Counted from the stretch's first letter, positions 20,971-32,937 are shown. The stretch: DNA of 64,000 bases from Mucidula mucida (GCA_015501055.1 JADNYV010000110.1:1-64000); one strand, 5' to 3'. Made by a program: numbers and translations. The notes: generated from the letters alone by a model not told the origin.

Positions 20971-21318
20971 ACCCACCCCCCCCGCATTGCCGCCGCCCCA
21001 GTCCCCCAGGCATCGACCATCATCGAGGAGGCGTTAGAGGCCGGGCCGCATAACGTTCACAATCTACTCCACCTCGTACCCAACCATGTTTTCAGGAACG
21101 CGCTGAAGGCGCTTGTCCTCTTTCGTTGGTTCGACGGAGACAGAAGGGCGCAGATGTCCTGGTTCCAGTTGGGGCGCTTCATCCTGCCACCGGGTAGTAC
21201 CAAGACAGGTTCGAGGAGGTTGCACACGCTGGTGGACAAGTCGAGCATGGACGAGCTCATGAACGCAACTCTCAACCGGGCCGGACACAAGCATCAGCCA
21301 CGCACCAACACCAACTAA
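20970..21318 (+). pseudogene. Unrecognised coding tail, probably 3' end of a host gene
   Basis: Open frame with marked GC-rich codon choice ending at TAA 21318. It encodes a compact, non-repetitive segment (ALVLFRWFDGDRRAQMSWFQ, LVDKSSMDELMNATLNRAG). A C/T-rich, A-poor stretch like a fungal 3' UTR follows. It has no start codon of its own and abuts the truncated gag at a poly-C junction, so it may be the severed C-terminus of a gene. I do not recognise the family. Confidence 0.35.
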
Positions 21319-23600
21319 ACCACCCACTGTTTTCCCTTTTCTCTTTCATACATATCTTCATACATTTCTCTCTCTCTTCCTATCTCTTAACTTTGTAGCA
21401 TCCGGGTACTTCCTATAGACACCCTTCGGCTACTAAACGGGCATGTCGCCCCATCTTCCCTATTTTTGACCACCTGTAGTTTTCTGTTCACTTCGCCACA
21501 ACTTAGTTCATACACTCTAGATTCTACTATTACAAAGCCTCGACAATACTTACTTATGTTTGAGGCATGTACGTACATTAGTAGATCGTGGACATAGGCC
21601 GAAACGGCCTAAAAACCACGTTAAATGAGAATTCATCATCAGCCATGAACTTGCATCCAAAACATTGCTGTCTCAACATTCTATACAAGGTGATGCAGCT
21701 TAACCTGTACCATACTAAATGGAAGGATTGTTAATCTCAGTTGAATTTCTTCTTGGATGGTCTGAAGCTCAAATACTGGCCTGGACCACATTTACAAGGG
21801 CAATCTGTGGCTGTGAATCAGAAAGGTTTCACGCCATATTGCAATTGGCTGGGCTCTTCATCGGTGGCAAAAACCCTTTAAAAAGTGAAAGTAGTGTTGC
21901 AGGCCGCCGTCAGTACATCAGATAACTTTTTGGCTGGCGAGGGTTTTAAACCTGGAATAAACTCACAGCGGACCCTGGTGCATAGAATGCTGCACGTTAC
22001 ATTTGCATGACACTGACTGTTGTAAATTTATTCTAGCCTAATGCTCTTGCTGCCGTGAAGGATCTTAGAGTATGTATTCATCATGATGCACACTCTTTGG
22101 CTTGTAGTCTTCTGAACGTGACACCGGTTCTACCATCTGCTCATTTGCCTTACGCAGACGCTTCCAGATCTGCAGAAGATACCACCGGGGGCAAGCAGTT
22201 AGTACCATTGTGTCTTATGACTTAGTCTATTGTTATAACAAGCACTGTCACTCTCACACATTCAAGCGAATGTCTTGCTTTGAGAGGCACACCTGGACAA
22301 GGTTGGAAATGTTGTGATACACATTATTTCAGTGCTTGGTATGTACATCCAATGAAACAGTCAAGCCGGTAGAGTAAGCAAGTTGGCGTCACGCGCACAT
22401 GAGGTCAAAACAAATTGAAACAAGCCGAAACATGGCGCCCAAGTCCCTCGTTTTCTCTTGACCACCACCATCATCTTGCTATCTCTGGCAAAATTGAACT
22501 TGCATCTTCTGTTGCACAACAACGATTATCTCCCGCCAATAGTCTGCACTATCTATCGCTGTTTTCATGTACACTCCGAGTCAGTGACGCGGGGACTCGC
22601 TACGCCATCCCTCGCCCGGTTCGTCGATCCCACTGCTGCAAAATTTCCGAAGGCATGGGCTTTGGCGCTTGGCGCTAAGTGTCCTGGAGAATCTATGTTT
22701 CTGGTCTACGATGTATAGCGACTATTTTGATTGGCTCTTGCTCCAGCTAGCACATTACGCGACACGTACCCACGATTCATCGCTTATTCTCAGTAAGCAA
22801 CTCCAAAAGACATACTTTTCGAAGTCAGAGATGCCATCAACGAAGGCTTCTACTCTACCAATGTCTCGAGTTAAACTTCCCAGGTTTAGCTGTCTCTTCA
22901 GATATCTTTCAACACTGATCTTGTCCTTCAGATGGCATGCCGCGCTTTCAGGGATAGAAATCTGCCTGATGAGCCCGGTACGAGCGATCACATTGTCTTT
23001 CTAAGTTCCTTGGTCTTATTGCAGCTTCGCTTCTGGTCTGCACAACCTCAGAACTGAGAAGGCTGCCATGCTCTGTTGATTTTGACCGCGATCATCCATT
23101 CAAGCAAATACGAACAAGTACGAAAGATGTTTGCTTTGTGCTTTGAAAGCCGTCTGACGGTCTGCTACGCCTCGATAGGGCCCAACTCCAGGGACCAACC
23201 CGACGACCTCGCAGTGCATTGCCTACAGATACTACTCTGCTATCATTTGCTTCCGATATCAAGCTCCAAGGCTGTGCGGGTTCTATGTACCTCCGAGCCA
23301 ACCGTTGACAGTCCCTGTACACCAATGAATGAACCCACGTCACCGGAGGGTGGAGATCCGGCAACGCTGTCTTCTGCTTTCTCCGCGGGGAGATGTTGAT
23401 TCGTCGAGACGATGATCATAGGTGCCTTTATTGCACGCGAAAGAGCTGGGATAGCTTCAGGGCACTGACAGGTGAAAGTTTTCGATCGCCTGGTATCCAA
23501 TTTAGAGAAATACTTCTCAGGAAATGAACTTCAACTGCCACGTAAGTTCTTCATTCTTCCATCACATGGTGATCCGGCTGCAGTGGATTGATGTGGCCAG
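21319..23600. other. Long intergenic stretch, no gene recognised
   Basis: About 2.3 kb with scattered short frames (for example 22415-22718) but no domain, splice structure or RNA gene that I can support. A small perfect hairpin AGGCCGAAACGGCCT lies near 21595. Confidence 0.5.
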
Positions 23601-23608
23601 CAGAAGGC

Positions 23609-23614
23609 TATAAG
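23609..23614 (+). promoter_or_regulatory. TATA box of P450 copy 1
   Basis: TATAAG followed by CACCTAGCTAGGCTGCCA, about 56 nt before the ATG. It is a degraded version of the TATA-plus-CTGGCCAG block shared by P450 copies 2, 3 and 4. Confidence 0.5.
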
Positions 23615-23669
23615 CACCTAGCTAGGCTGCCACTGACGTGAGCACAACCACTGAACGGCGACTTTCAGC

Positions 23670-25605
23670 ATGACGAATCCTGTAGGCGACGCGGTCCATC
23701 AGCTTTCCTACCTGCAGATCGTCTTCCTACTCATCATCGCTTGCTTCCTCTATCTGCTGGTCTATCGCGTATATCTTCATCCGCTGAAGTCATTTCCAGG
23801 CCCTCGTCTCGCGGCCGTCACGAATTACTATCAAGGCTACTTCGAGGTATGGAAGAATGGTGCATTCGTCCAACACCTGGAGACGTTGCATGAAGTCTAT
23901 GGTACCTATTCTTTACATGTGAACTCCACTTAAGTACTGACATGTGCTCAAGGTCCGGTGGTTAGAATACGACCGAACGAAGTATGTGTTAGCCTCCTTT
24001 ACAACTCGCCTGGGAGCCTACTCAAGACGACGTAGCTTCACTTCAATACTGCAGGAGCGTACTTCGCGATCTATCCATCGTACACTGGATTCACGAAGTA
24101 TCCGGAATTTTATTCGTGTTTCGGATTGGACGATTCCAGTTTTGGGACGACGAACGTCCAGACCATAAGATACGACGGGAAATACTCAACCCTCTATTTT
24201 CGCGCCGTGCTATTCTGAAACTGGAGAACGTTGTCCAAGAAAAGGTACTTGACTTTTTAAGATCGTTGCACTCCCGAGTCAAACATCCGGTAGGTCGACC
24301 TCTTTGTAGAGCAAATCCACCAGCACCAAAGCGCGGCTGTCAACCTCTTTCGTGGCTTCCGCTCGCTCGCTATGGACGTCGTGACCGCGTACAGCTACGC
24401 TCACTCCTTCGGGGGCTCACCACGCCCGGCTTCGACCACCCAATCCTTCGCGCCATCGAAGGTGCGATCCCGCTCATGACTGCGACCAAGTTCTTCCCAA
24501 TTCTCCACGCGCTACACCATCTCCCGGATTGGCTCGGCGTCGCGCTGAACCCGGACATGGGCGGCGTCGCGCAACTCCGCGCATTTCTGGGCGCACAGGT
24601 TGATGCGATTATGAAGAACCCGGAGAGCTTGCGGGGTGTGGAGCATGAGACGATTTATCATCATTTGATTACACCCGAGGTGGTCAAGAGGGGAGAGGTG
24701 CCGTCCAGGAAGGCGCTGATTGAGGAGGTCGGTGCTCTAGGTCTCGCTTGGCAAGTTGATTGGGACTGACAGGTTTATTAGGCCGTAGTCCTGCTCATTG
24801 CGGGTACGGATACGTCGAGCAACGCGATGACGATTGGGTTTTTCCATTTGATGGCTAATGAAGGTGTCAAGCATAAATTGCAAGCAGAGCTGCGAGAGGC
24901 GTGGCCGGAAAAGGAGACACCTTTTTCGTTCGAGATGGCAGAGAAGTTGACGTACCTGGTAAGTGCATGTTACTGACTGCATTCTACCAAATCACTAACT
25001 GCAGTCACCATAGACTGGTGTGATCAAGGAAGCGCTGCGTCTTAGCTCTGGTCTGCCCGCGTCCCTTCCGCGCGTTGTCGAAGCATCGACTGTCATCAAT
25101 GGACATGTGGTGCCTGCTGGTGTAAGTGTACTCCCGCTCGTTTGAGTCGTCGATTAAGCGAGTGTACAGACCGTCGTTGGCGTAGGCCAGACTTTCGTCT
25201 TGAAGAACCCTAACATTTTCCCTGATCCGCTAGAGTTCAGACCCGAGCGGTGGATTGGCGCGGATGCGCAGAAGCTAGACAAGCATCTTGTTGTGTTCTC
25301 CAAAGGACCGCGGAGTTGTCTCGGCATGAAGTGCGTATCCTACAATTCTGCCTTTAGGTTCAATGGTAAGCAAACTGATGCGACTTCAGTCTGGCATGGT
25401 GCGAGCTATATCTAACTTTTGCGCACTTGATGCGCAAGTTTGATATGCAGCTGTTTGAGACGAGGTTGGTCTTCTGCTTGTCTGTGATATGCAAAAGGAT
25501 TAATGTCTTTATCATAGTCTGGAGGATATGGTATTTCGCGACCACGTGGTGCCGGTGTGGAAGACGAGGCCGTTGCAGGCTATCGTTACTGAGCAGGCAG
25601 AATGA
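23670..25605 (+). pseudogene. Cytochrome P450 copy 1 (two frameshifts)
   Basis: Nine-exon P450 like copies 2-4. It has an N-terminal membrane anchor (LQIVFLLIIACFLYLLVYRV), the proline hinge HPLKSFPGPRLAA, helix I (LIAGTDTSSNAM), KEALR, the PERF region RPERWIG and heme loop FSKGPRSCLGM with the Cys ligand. Two single-base losses relative to the paralogs break the frame: one near 24159 (GTCCAGACC where the others have CAGGA(C/T)C) and one in a G-run near 24412 (five G instead of six). The 3' exons are intact, so this is a recent pseudogene or a sequencing error in homopolymers. Substrate unknown; ER membrane monooxygenase family. Confidence 0.8.
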
Positions 25606-26562
25606 AATGACAGGATGGTGTTTACTTTCCGACGTAATGATGTCCTTGTTCTAAACCTACGAACGTCTCAGCTCTTAGTAACGACTTACCACCATCCACG
25701 ACTATATCAATAGTGGACTTCCGCTCTATGTGGCTGTCCGGTGGATTTCCTTTACATGTTGCCTCCACTTATGTACTACATTTCCTAATAGCTTCAAGAC
25801 TTGACACCAATCTGTTCCGCTACATAATACATCTCGATGAACATCTACTGGATGACTATGGATTCCGGATCGCGCCTCGCGTCTTGCCGTTCAATGTCGG
25901 GGACGCGCAACGTCGCGCATTACCGCTACGGCGATGGTTGTCTTGATGCTGAAGGAACAATATTACACTCTGTTCTTTTTGCCAGGTCAGAGCTTCATGC
26001 CTATGCGGATACGTATACATGACTAGCCGTTCACTGAGCAGACTGCTTTAATGAAATGATGCCATAACAACAATATCATCGTTATAGAAGCTGAGAACGT
26101 TCCTTCTAGACCGTCTGGAAGAAAAGAGCAACTTGCTGCCAACCGTCTCGAGGCCCACTAATCACGTATCTAAAAAAACTTGTCTAGCTATAGTGAACAA
26201 AAACCATCGAGATTTTGAGTCCTTCGCATACCGAGAACACATAGACTTGACGTGCACGATGTTAATCGTATGTTAGGACTAAGGACTAGTCCAAGAGGGC
26301 AGAAGGAGGGAAATATGGATCGGCAAACACCGAGCCCCTACACAAAGCCACCCGGGTCTTTAATTAGAGCGGTTGCATTTGTCTTTCATACGCCCACCAT
26401 CCATATATCGCTAGTCGACCCATTCTCCTTTGATTAGGACCGTCACTATCTTTTCAGGAGGACTTGCTGTGCATCTTCTCAGACTCTTTCATTATCCCAC
26501 AGTCTCCCTCCACGATCCACGAAAAAAAAAGACAACACACACATATCCTCTTTTTGACGACA
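25606..26562. other. Intergenic; no gene recognised
   Basis: Apart from the probable 5' UTR of the next gene (C/T-rich run from about 26480), nothing coding was seen. Confidence 0.5.
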
Positions 26563-26922
26563 ATGGCCAAAATCTTCTCCTTCATATTGTTCATATGCGC
26601 CTTTTTCACCCTCACGCTCGCTGCGCCGGCGAGCCTCATGGGGCGCTCGTACCACGCTCGCGAAGAGCCAGCGGCTGTTCTCGTCCGCTCTGCGTCCATC
26701 CCCGTTCGCGCCGCCGACCTACCCGCGGTTGCTCTCGCCCGCGGAGCGGCTGTCCCTGTTCAACGGGACGAGGCCGTCCAGCGCGCGCCGTCTAGCACTC
26801 GTGCGTCGCGCTTCAAATCGCGCATGGTCAAGGAGAGGGATGTGGTGGAGATTGAGGAGAAGCGGGATTTGGGGGATGTTAGTGCGGTGTGGAGTTACAA
26901 GCCTCGGGCACAGTCGTGGTGA
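26563..26922 (+). CDS. Small secreted protein with Kex2-type site
   Basis: A single exon of 119 residues. A strong N-terminal signal peptide (MAKIFSFILFICAFFTLTLA, cleavage likely before AP) is followed by an Arg/Ala/Val-rich region. That region contains two related blocks (PAAVLVRSASIPVRA and PAVALARGAAVPVQR) and several dibasic or monobasic sites. The only KR pair (EEKR) lies 18 residues from the end and would release a C-terminal peptide, DLGDVSAVWSYKPRAQSW, if a Kex2-like protease cut there. No cysteines, so not a typical effector or hydrophobin. The start is the first ATG after a C/T-rich leader. Function unknown. Confidence 0.65.
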   Translation: MAKIFSFILFICAFFTLTLAAPASLMGRSYHAREEPAAVLVRSASIPVRAADLPAVALARGAAVPVQRDEAVQRAPSSTRASRFKSRMVKERDVVEIEEKRDLGDVSAVWSYKPRAQSW

Positions 26923-28880
26923 ATCGGGACATGGGATGTGGGCGCTATGCCAGATGCACTAGTAGCTCATTGGTTTGATAGGGTTGGTCGGCGGTACATG
27001 TCTGGTATATGTAGCGCTTACTTGCTGGGAATATGAAGTAGTTCTCTAGTTGGATCACATTGAAGGTGTCGAGTTCTCGTTTGACACCAGTTTTGACGTT
27101 TGCAACACTTTTCAGTAGAGGGCGTTAAGATTGAACGCCACGATCATCAGCGAGGCAGTACAATTTCGCAGAACTGCTCAAAGAATGTCAAGTGGCGGCT
27201 GTGAAGCAAAGATGATATTGACAGGTAGGCGCATCTTCATGTGTATTGAGGTATGGATGGGCTTCTTTGCACCTGGCCAGCGAACCACGAAATGAAAGTC
27301 GGAGTGTGGCGCAGATTGGATACCTCGTACAGTGTACTTTGGTGATTCGAGCATTCTATTTACTCGTTAGTGGAATATCCAGAAGCGCATGAGACTCCGT
27401 ACTATTTGCGGAGTGTGCTGCATACATTAGGTGTTCACTTGCAGGACGTCTTTTAGATTGCTATTTGTGCTCTCTTACTATATGACGACGACACTTAACT
27501 TGCCATGTTTTATCTGACTTAAGACAGAAGGACTACATATATGCGTGTAGATACTGGTATTTCGCAGATCTCCGGTGAACCCCCACCTTGGATTTATCTC
27601 CCACTATTCATCAAGTCCACCCAAATGAGAGGCGACGTACGCGTCCCCTTCAACGGACGATGATTTGGCAGACACGGCTTCGGATTCTCAGCACACAGCC
27701 GTTGTCCATTCGCTGTCAGACTATGGGTTCCTGTAGTAGGTTGCCGGCCAAAGCGTGTCGTCCGATCATTGACACCGATCACTGACAGTCTTTTGTTTCT
27801 TCTTACCATCATGTCGTCGTCCTAGAGCTCCTTCAAATCCAGCAGTAGTTCCGAGCTTTGAGCCAAGGTTCCCGGGACATTGATTCTGTGGACAACAGAC
27901 GGAGTGAGTGCCGTCCTTACAATATCATTTCCTTACGCCACGATCTTACCTTCGGCAGTCCCGCAGCGTAAAGTCGCCTAAACGTCTCAGCAGAAACCTG
28001 ATTCTGTTCTCGACAATTACACTCGCTTGCTCGCGAAGTTAACTACACGTTGTTCTTGCCCTTGTTCTCAAACCGGTTGGAACGCACGAAGCAGCGGTGT
28101 CCGCTCAAACCCCACTCCATAGCAACCTTACATGGGAATATCGCGCCTCTACTCGCTTGTCGTTGACCCGCCTTGAAAAGGCATCTTCATGTCTTGTTCT
28201 ATGTTCCGGTGTATGCGCGGGACCTGTCAATGAAGTCATCATACTCTAGACGTTGAAGCTGACTAGGATCCTCCAACCACGGAGCGCACTGATTACGGTT
28301 GGATAAGGTGACCCAATCATTGACTTGCAGTCAGCTGTACACGCATTCCGGACCCTCTAGTAACGGCAGGTATTGATCATGGTCGGTGAAAACAGATGCA
28401 TGTTGCGCCACAAGCTTATTCATCTGCTTCTTTTAGTTTTCCCGAGGCCAAGCCTTACTCTGCATCCGGTGCTCGGTCTAGGCTTCGTTCCGCCTTTTGA
28501 TCTCACTGACAATGGGGGGGACGCTTTCACAAGTTCAAAGTGCAGGGATGCTTCAATGTTTGGATATCGAATTAGCGAACTCTCCTTACCTTCTTCAAGT
28601 CAACAGGCTCGGCGTCCGACATATCTTCATGGAGGTTCATCTTCTGAGCCTGTGTCCTTCGATACCGAGTACATAAACAGAGCCACACGCCGTTGCCGTT
28701 ACTGGATCTGGATTTGGCAGTTGGTACCCTCGGCTACTCGGGCGCCCCTCATGGGGCGTCGGGTCCAAGCTGCCTGCGCCTGACGGGGATGTATGACTAA
28801 GAGTCGTGCAACGTTCTGATGTGACATGAAGCCGACCTCGGGCCGACCATGCGGAGCCAATAGGGTTAGGCGCCCGCTAT
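26923..28880. other. Intergenic; no gene recognised
   Basis: About 2 kb with no supported coding exon, RNA gene or repeat. A frame at 28373-28783 lacks domain or splice support. Confidence 0.5.
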
Positions 28881-28986
28881 TATAAAGGGCGCCGCCATTG
28901 TAGTCCCGCTTCCCCTTTTTCCCACCTTCCCTCCACGCCGCATGCCTGATGACCTCCCCGCTCACGACGACGCCGATGCCGACTAA
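28881..28986 (+). promoter_or_regulatory. TATA box and overlapping upstream ORF
   Basis: TATAAA at 28881-28886 lies 63 nt before the ATG of the GATA-like gene. A 15-codon upstream ORF (ATG 28942 to TAA 28986) starts 7 nt before the main ATG (28949) in a different frame and overlaps it. It could reduce initiation at the main start. Confidence 0.5.
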
Positions 28987-30456
28987 CACGAATGGCCACC
29001 ACTCCCCACGTGATTCAAACACTCAGCTCGCCCATCTGCTCAGTGAAGCTTATAAGCAGATCGATTTGCTTTCTCAGAGGGTCCAGGATGAGACGAGACG
29101 CGCAGAACATTGGGAGAAAATTGCGTCGCAGGGAACACCCGATATTCTATCGCTCCAAAAGTCCTTGCACGAAGCATTCTGTGAACGGGACGAGGAGCGC
29201 GCGAGACGGGTGGCGATGACGGATCAATGGCAACAACTCAGAGACTATCTCACTATTCTCGACGCGAACAGCAGAGAGGCGCGTGGTCTGCTGGATAGAC
29301 TATTTCAGATGGATGGAGGAGTGGTCCGGGACCAGCGAATGGAGTACCCTCCCATCCCACTCATTGACGAGGTCCATCGAGACCGGAGACACTATCGCGA
29401 CGCAGGGCGGCGGAAGCGGAAGGTACGTGTGCGATCTTGATATCCGTGATTTACGCATGCTGATGTGTGGCGTACCTAGCGGTCTCTGTCCCCGTCCGTA
29501 GACGAGATGATCCTGGAGGCAGCCGACGCCCCTGAACCGCATCATAATACCGAGCCGTTCCCGCAGCCCCCTTCGCTCAGTCCCTCTGTATCCTCCATGT
29601 CACCCATCGCAGGCACTGTGCGGCCGTCCACTGGCTCGTTCCAGACGCACATCTTCGCACCCGTCGTCACCGGTGCGCCGATCAAGAGAACGAAATATAC
29701 CAATACGGGACATCTCTCTGCGAGTAACTCAAACGCCAACGCGAATAGTCTCACCCGTAGTGACACCCTCATCACCTCGACGACGGACGTCTCGGCTGTT
29801 CCCGCCAAAATATACCCTGCCACCAACGAGCTTGGACAGCGAATATGTCGCGCGTGCGGCCAGCCTGGTCGGTACAAGGAGGAGAAGTGTATAGAGAAGT
29901 GGGGACCAGGTCCCATGGGTCCCGGTACTGTCTGCGATAGGTTGGTCATCCACCTTGCTCCCCCTCATCACAGGCTCTGAATAGTTTTCCCGCTTAGATG
30001 CCGCAAGAAAATCAAACGCGTCGAGCGCAAGAACACACTCGGCTCTGCGCCCGTTCCTCAGCTCGCTGGAAACAACCTGCCGCAGTGTTCAAAACGTATT
30101 CCGGGCCAGTCGGCGCTGCTCATTCACCTCAGACGCCAGTTCACGGAGCGGCGATTGCGCCGCCGCCGCTCGCGGAGAATGGAGCTATGAGTGGGATCGA
30201 GAATGGGAGTGTTAAGGCGTCGCCGACTCCATCTGTCGTCCCGCCAGCACAGCCCCGGGTGATTCAATCCAATGCTAGCGGGAGTGGCAGCGGGACTGGG
30301 AGCGACGTGGATGGCGACGCGGATGGTGATGCTGAGGCGGAGGAGGAGGAGCCGGAAGCGGAAGCGGAAGCGGATGATGTCAAGGAGCAACTCACAACGA
30401 CGAATAACGACCAGCCCCCCGTGGCGACGCTTGCGAATGGAGATGAGGGACCTTAA
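28949..30456 (+). CDS. GATA-like zinc-finger protein
   Basis: Four exons, 28949-29422, 29480-29940, 29998-30095 and 30140-30456, join in phase to 449 residues. The first ~125 residues form a coiled coil (LLSEAYKQIDLLSQRVQDET). A Ser/Pro-rich middle follows. Near residue 285 is a C-x2-C-x25-C-x2-C cluster, CRACGQPGRYKEEKC...TVCDRCRKKIKRVERK, which resembles a GATA finger with an enlarged loop and a basic tail. The C-terminus is a strongly acidic low-complexity run (EAEEEEPEAEAEADD). A nuclear DNA-binding role is likely from the family resemblance; target genes are unknown. The intron before exon 4 (GTATTC..GCCAG) is the least certain. Confidence 0.7.
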
Positions 30457-30921
30457 CTCGATTTTTTTTTCTTCTTTGGGGCTCTACTTAACTTATAATG
30501 TATGCTCTCCCTTTTCTCTCTTCTCTTCGCTGTGTATGCTTTCTGTATCGTACCGTGTACTGCATCAGTGTACTTTTAGATATAAACATCCCTCTGCTCT
30601 GATACCTAGTGTGTCATAATGAAATTATATCTGTACTGTTTTTGGACAATGGGTGATGGTGTTAGCATATCCTGAAGACTGAACCGAGAGATGAGAAGTG
30701 TTAAATGTTCAAGAGTTGTATGTAGGGAGGCAATATTGTAAAGAATATCATGCAGGGGGGAATATTCATGATAGATTACTTATTTAGATATGTACCGTCG
30801 TGAGGATTCTCACTGGTTAATTTCATTTATGGGCTCTGGGTTGTGTTTTGTAACTTGACGACCGCATCACCTATTCTAGATCTTCCACCTCTCGTTCTTC
30901 CAGTGCCAAACAACCTCCACT
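30457..30921. other. Convergent 3' untranslated regions
   Basis: T-rich sequence between two convergent genes (the GATA-like gene and the F-box gene), with no reading frame of note. Confidence 0.5.
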
Positions 30922-32679
30922 CTAAAGAACTTCGAGCTGCACTCGTAATCCCTCAAACTTGGCAACCCCATCCACAAATCTCCCTACAACCTTCCTCTTC
31001 TCGTCGCCTTCAAGACTGATCATACTCCGCCACAACATATCCGCCTTAGAGTGCGGCAACCACCTGACCACAAACCGTTTGAACTGCACATCCTTCCAGC
31101 TGTTCTCCATCCAGTCCAGGACCGATTCCACGTCGTCCTTTCCCAAGCAGCACGTCAGGTGCAGTGCCTTGAGCCCGGGGAACGCATCGCGCGGTAAAAG
31201 GTCTTTAAGCGGCACAAATATATATCTGTATGCAACGACGTGCAGCTCGGTAAGCGACATCGCAGCGCGCGCCATTGCCGCCCACCCAGTCTGCGTATTG
31301 GATATCGAGATATGGTAAAGGTCCAGGCGAGCAAGACTACAACCAGACCGCGTCACCATCTGGGCTGTGGCAATGAGCACATCATTAACCATCCGATAGT
31401 CATTCCCGAATACCGGCGGCGGGTGGCGCCCACGGATCTCCAAATTTAGGAGATTAGGAAGGACGAGGTTATTCAGGATGGAGCGCACGCTGACGTTGAT
31501 ACAGTAACACAGGAAAGAGAGGGAGGTCAGCCTCGACATGGTGATCCGTCGCGGCGAGCGGGGGTTGAGGTTGAGCGCGTTGAGCCTTACTGTTTCCACG
31601 TATGGGCTCGCTTGTTCCAGTAGAGATAGGACATGACCAGCGCTAACCCCCGCGCGCGACTCCAAGACAAAATCTCGCAGCGAACGAGGGAAAGAGATCT
31701 CGAAAGGAGTCTCGACGATATTGTAGAAGGAAAAGTGCATCCTGCGAATGGTCCTGCACTCCGCAAAGAGCGATAGACTCTGCGAGGGCCCACCATCGAG
31801 AACGTTCAAGCGCGTGAGCGCCGTCAAGTCGGACCGAAGCGGAGAAAGGTCGTTGATATACGGATATGGAACGCACAACAAAAGCGTAGAAATTCTAGGG
31901 GCGAACGGGAGCAGCATGTACACCAGTCGCGATGGGATGCGGGAGTCTGCGTATATGCAGACAGCCAACGGCACCGCGCCTGAACGAGCAAGATGCTTCG
32001 CTACATGGCGCACATAGGCAACCTTCTCGCTATCGTGGAAATTACTCTCGCTAGAGTCGATGCAGATCGTAGACCAGAGCCGCGGGTTCTCCAGGACCAC
32101 CCAGCGCCAGCGTCTGCACGTCAGCTCCAAAGCCCACAGCGGATTCTTCGGCGGGCGATACGGGGGTGCGCCCCGCCATCCTTCGCCTGGTTCATCCACA
32201 TCCCACTCCTCAGAGGTGACAGCCATCCGGAATATCTGCTGCAGGATCTCCGAAGGGACGCGTCGCAAGGGATGAAGCGCGCGCGTACGGGCTTCCTCTG
32301 CTTGTGCGACGTTATGCTGAAATCTACGCCACGCGCTGGCGCGCATATCGAGTTGTGCGAGCTGCTCTGCGAGTGCAGTGCGGGTCTCGCTGATTCCGGC
32401 GAGCGTGGCCGCTGCATGTGTGCGAAGACGTGTGAGGTTTGAAAGACCGGTGCGCAGCTTCTGTTCGTCTTCGGGGGAGGGAACCTCGTTGCTGGTTTCG
32501 AGACGACGTAGACAGGGAGGGGGGTCGGGAATAGTCCCGATTGGCGCGTCGGGGATAATATGATTGGGGCATGTACAATCATGACAAGCTAATGTATCTG
32601 AGAGGAATTTGATGTCAATGCACTGTGACTTTCGAATGAGAAACGATGGGAAATACGCGCCTGGTCCTGACCACTGCAT
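30922..32679 (-). CDS. F-box protein
   Basis: A single-exon frame of 585 residues. The N-terminal ~135 residues include a short Cys-rich segment (CHDCTCP) and a helical coiled coil (residues ~70-130). An F-box follows at about 138-175 (LRRVPSEILQQIFRMAV...WALELTCRRWRWV), which recruits SKP1 of an SCF ubiquitin ligase. The remaining ~400 residues are leucine-rich and irregular, as in the large family of Agaricomycete F-box proteins that present unknown substrates. The first ATG (32679) is assumed to be the start. Convergent with the GATA-like gene. Confidence 0.82.
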   Translation of the reverse strand: MQWSGPGAYFPSFLIRKSQCIDIKFLSDTLACHDCTCPNHIIPDAPIGTIPDPPPCLRRLETSNEVPSPEDEQKLRTGLSNLTRLRTHAAATLAGISETRTALAEQLAQLDMRASAWRRFQHNVAQAEEARTRALHPLRRVPSEILQQIFRMAVTSEEWDVDEPGEGWRGAPPYRPPKNPLWALELTCRRWRWVVLENPRLWSTICIDSSESNFHDSEKVAYVRHVAKHLARSGAVPLAVCIYADSRIPSRLVYMLLPFAPRISTLLLCVPYPYINDLSPLRSDLTALTRLNVLDGGPSQSLSLFAECRTIRRMHFSFYNIVETPFEISFPRSLRDFVLESRAGVSAGHVLSLLEQASPYVETVRLNALNLNPRSPRRITMSRLTSLSFLCYCINVSVRSILNNLVLPNLLNLEIRGRHPPPVFGNDYRMVNDVLIATAQMVTRSGCSLARLDLYHISISNTQTGWAAMARAAMSLTELHVVAYRYIFVPLKDLLPRDAFPGLKALHLTCCLGKDDVESVLDWMENSWKDVQFKRFVVRWLPHSKADMLWRSMISLEGDEKRKVVGRFVDGVAKFEGLRVQLEVL

Positions 32680-32937
32680 TTCACACCAGCCTTTTGACTT
32701 GGACGACGAACGTGGAGGTCAAGATGGGAACGTCCACGTGTTTCCATTTCGAGTCTTTACGTCAATCCCACGACATACTATAATAGCGCAGAAGAAATCG
32801 CGACCTGAAAAGCTTGAAGATCCAAGTTCCTCATATAATTACTGTAGAAGCATCCACTCTCACAAAATCTACAAAATCCCTCTAAATCTCCCTTTGATAC
32901 TTAACCACGACCAAAACCCACTAATTCATTATTAATA

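Noticed and set aside
28861..28869. TAGGGTTAGG, a telomere-like word (a similar TAGGGTTAGGG occurs near 35198)
   Set aside because: A single copy in each place with genes on both sides; no tandem array, so not a telomere or interstitial telomeric tract.
30124..30390. Arg/Leu-rich antisense frame
   Set aside because: It is the complement of the acidic low-complexity tail of the GATA-like protein.
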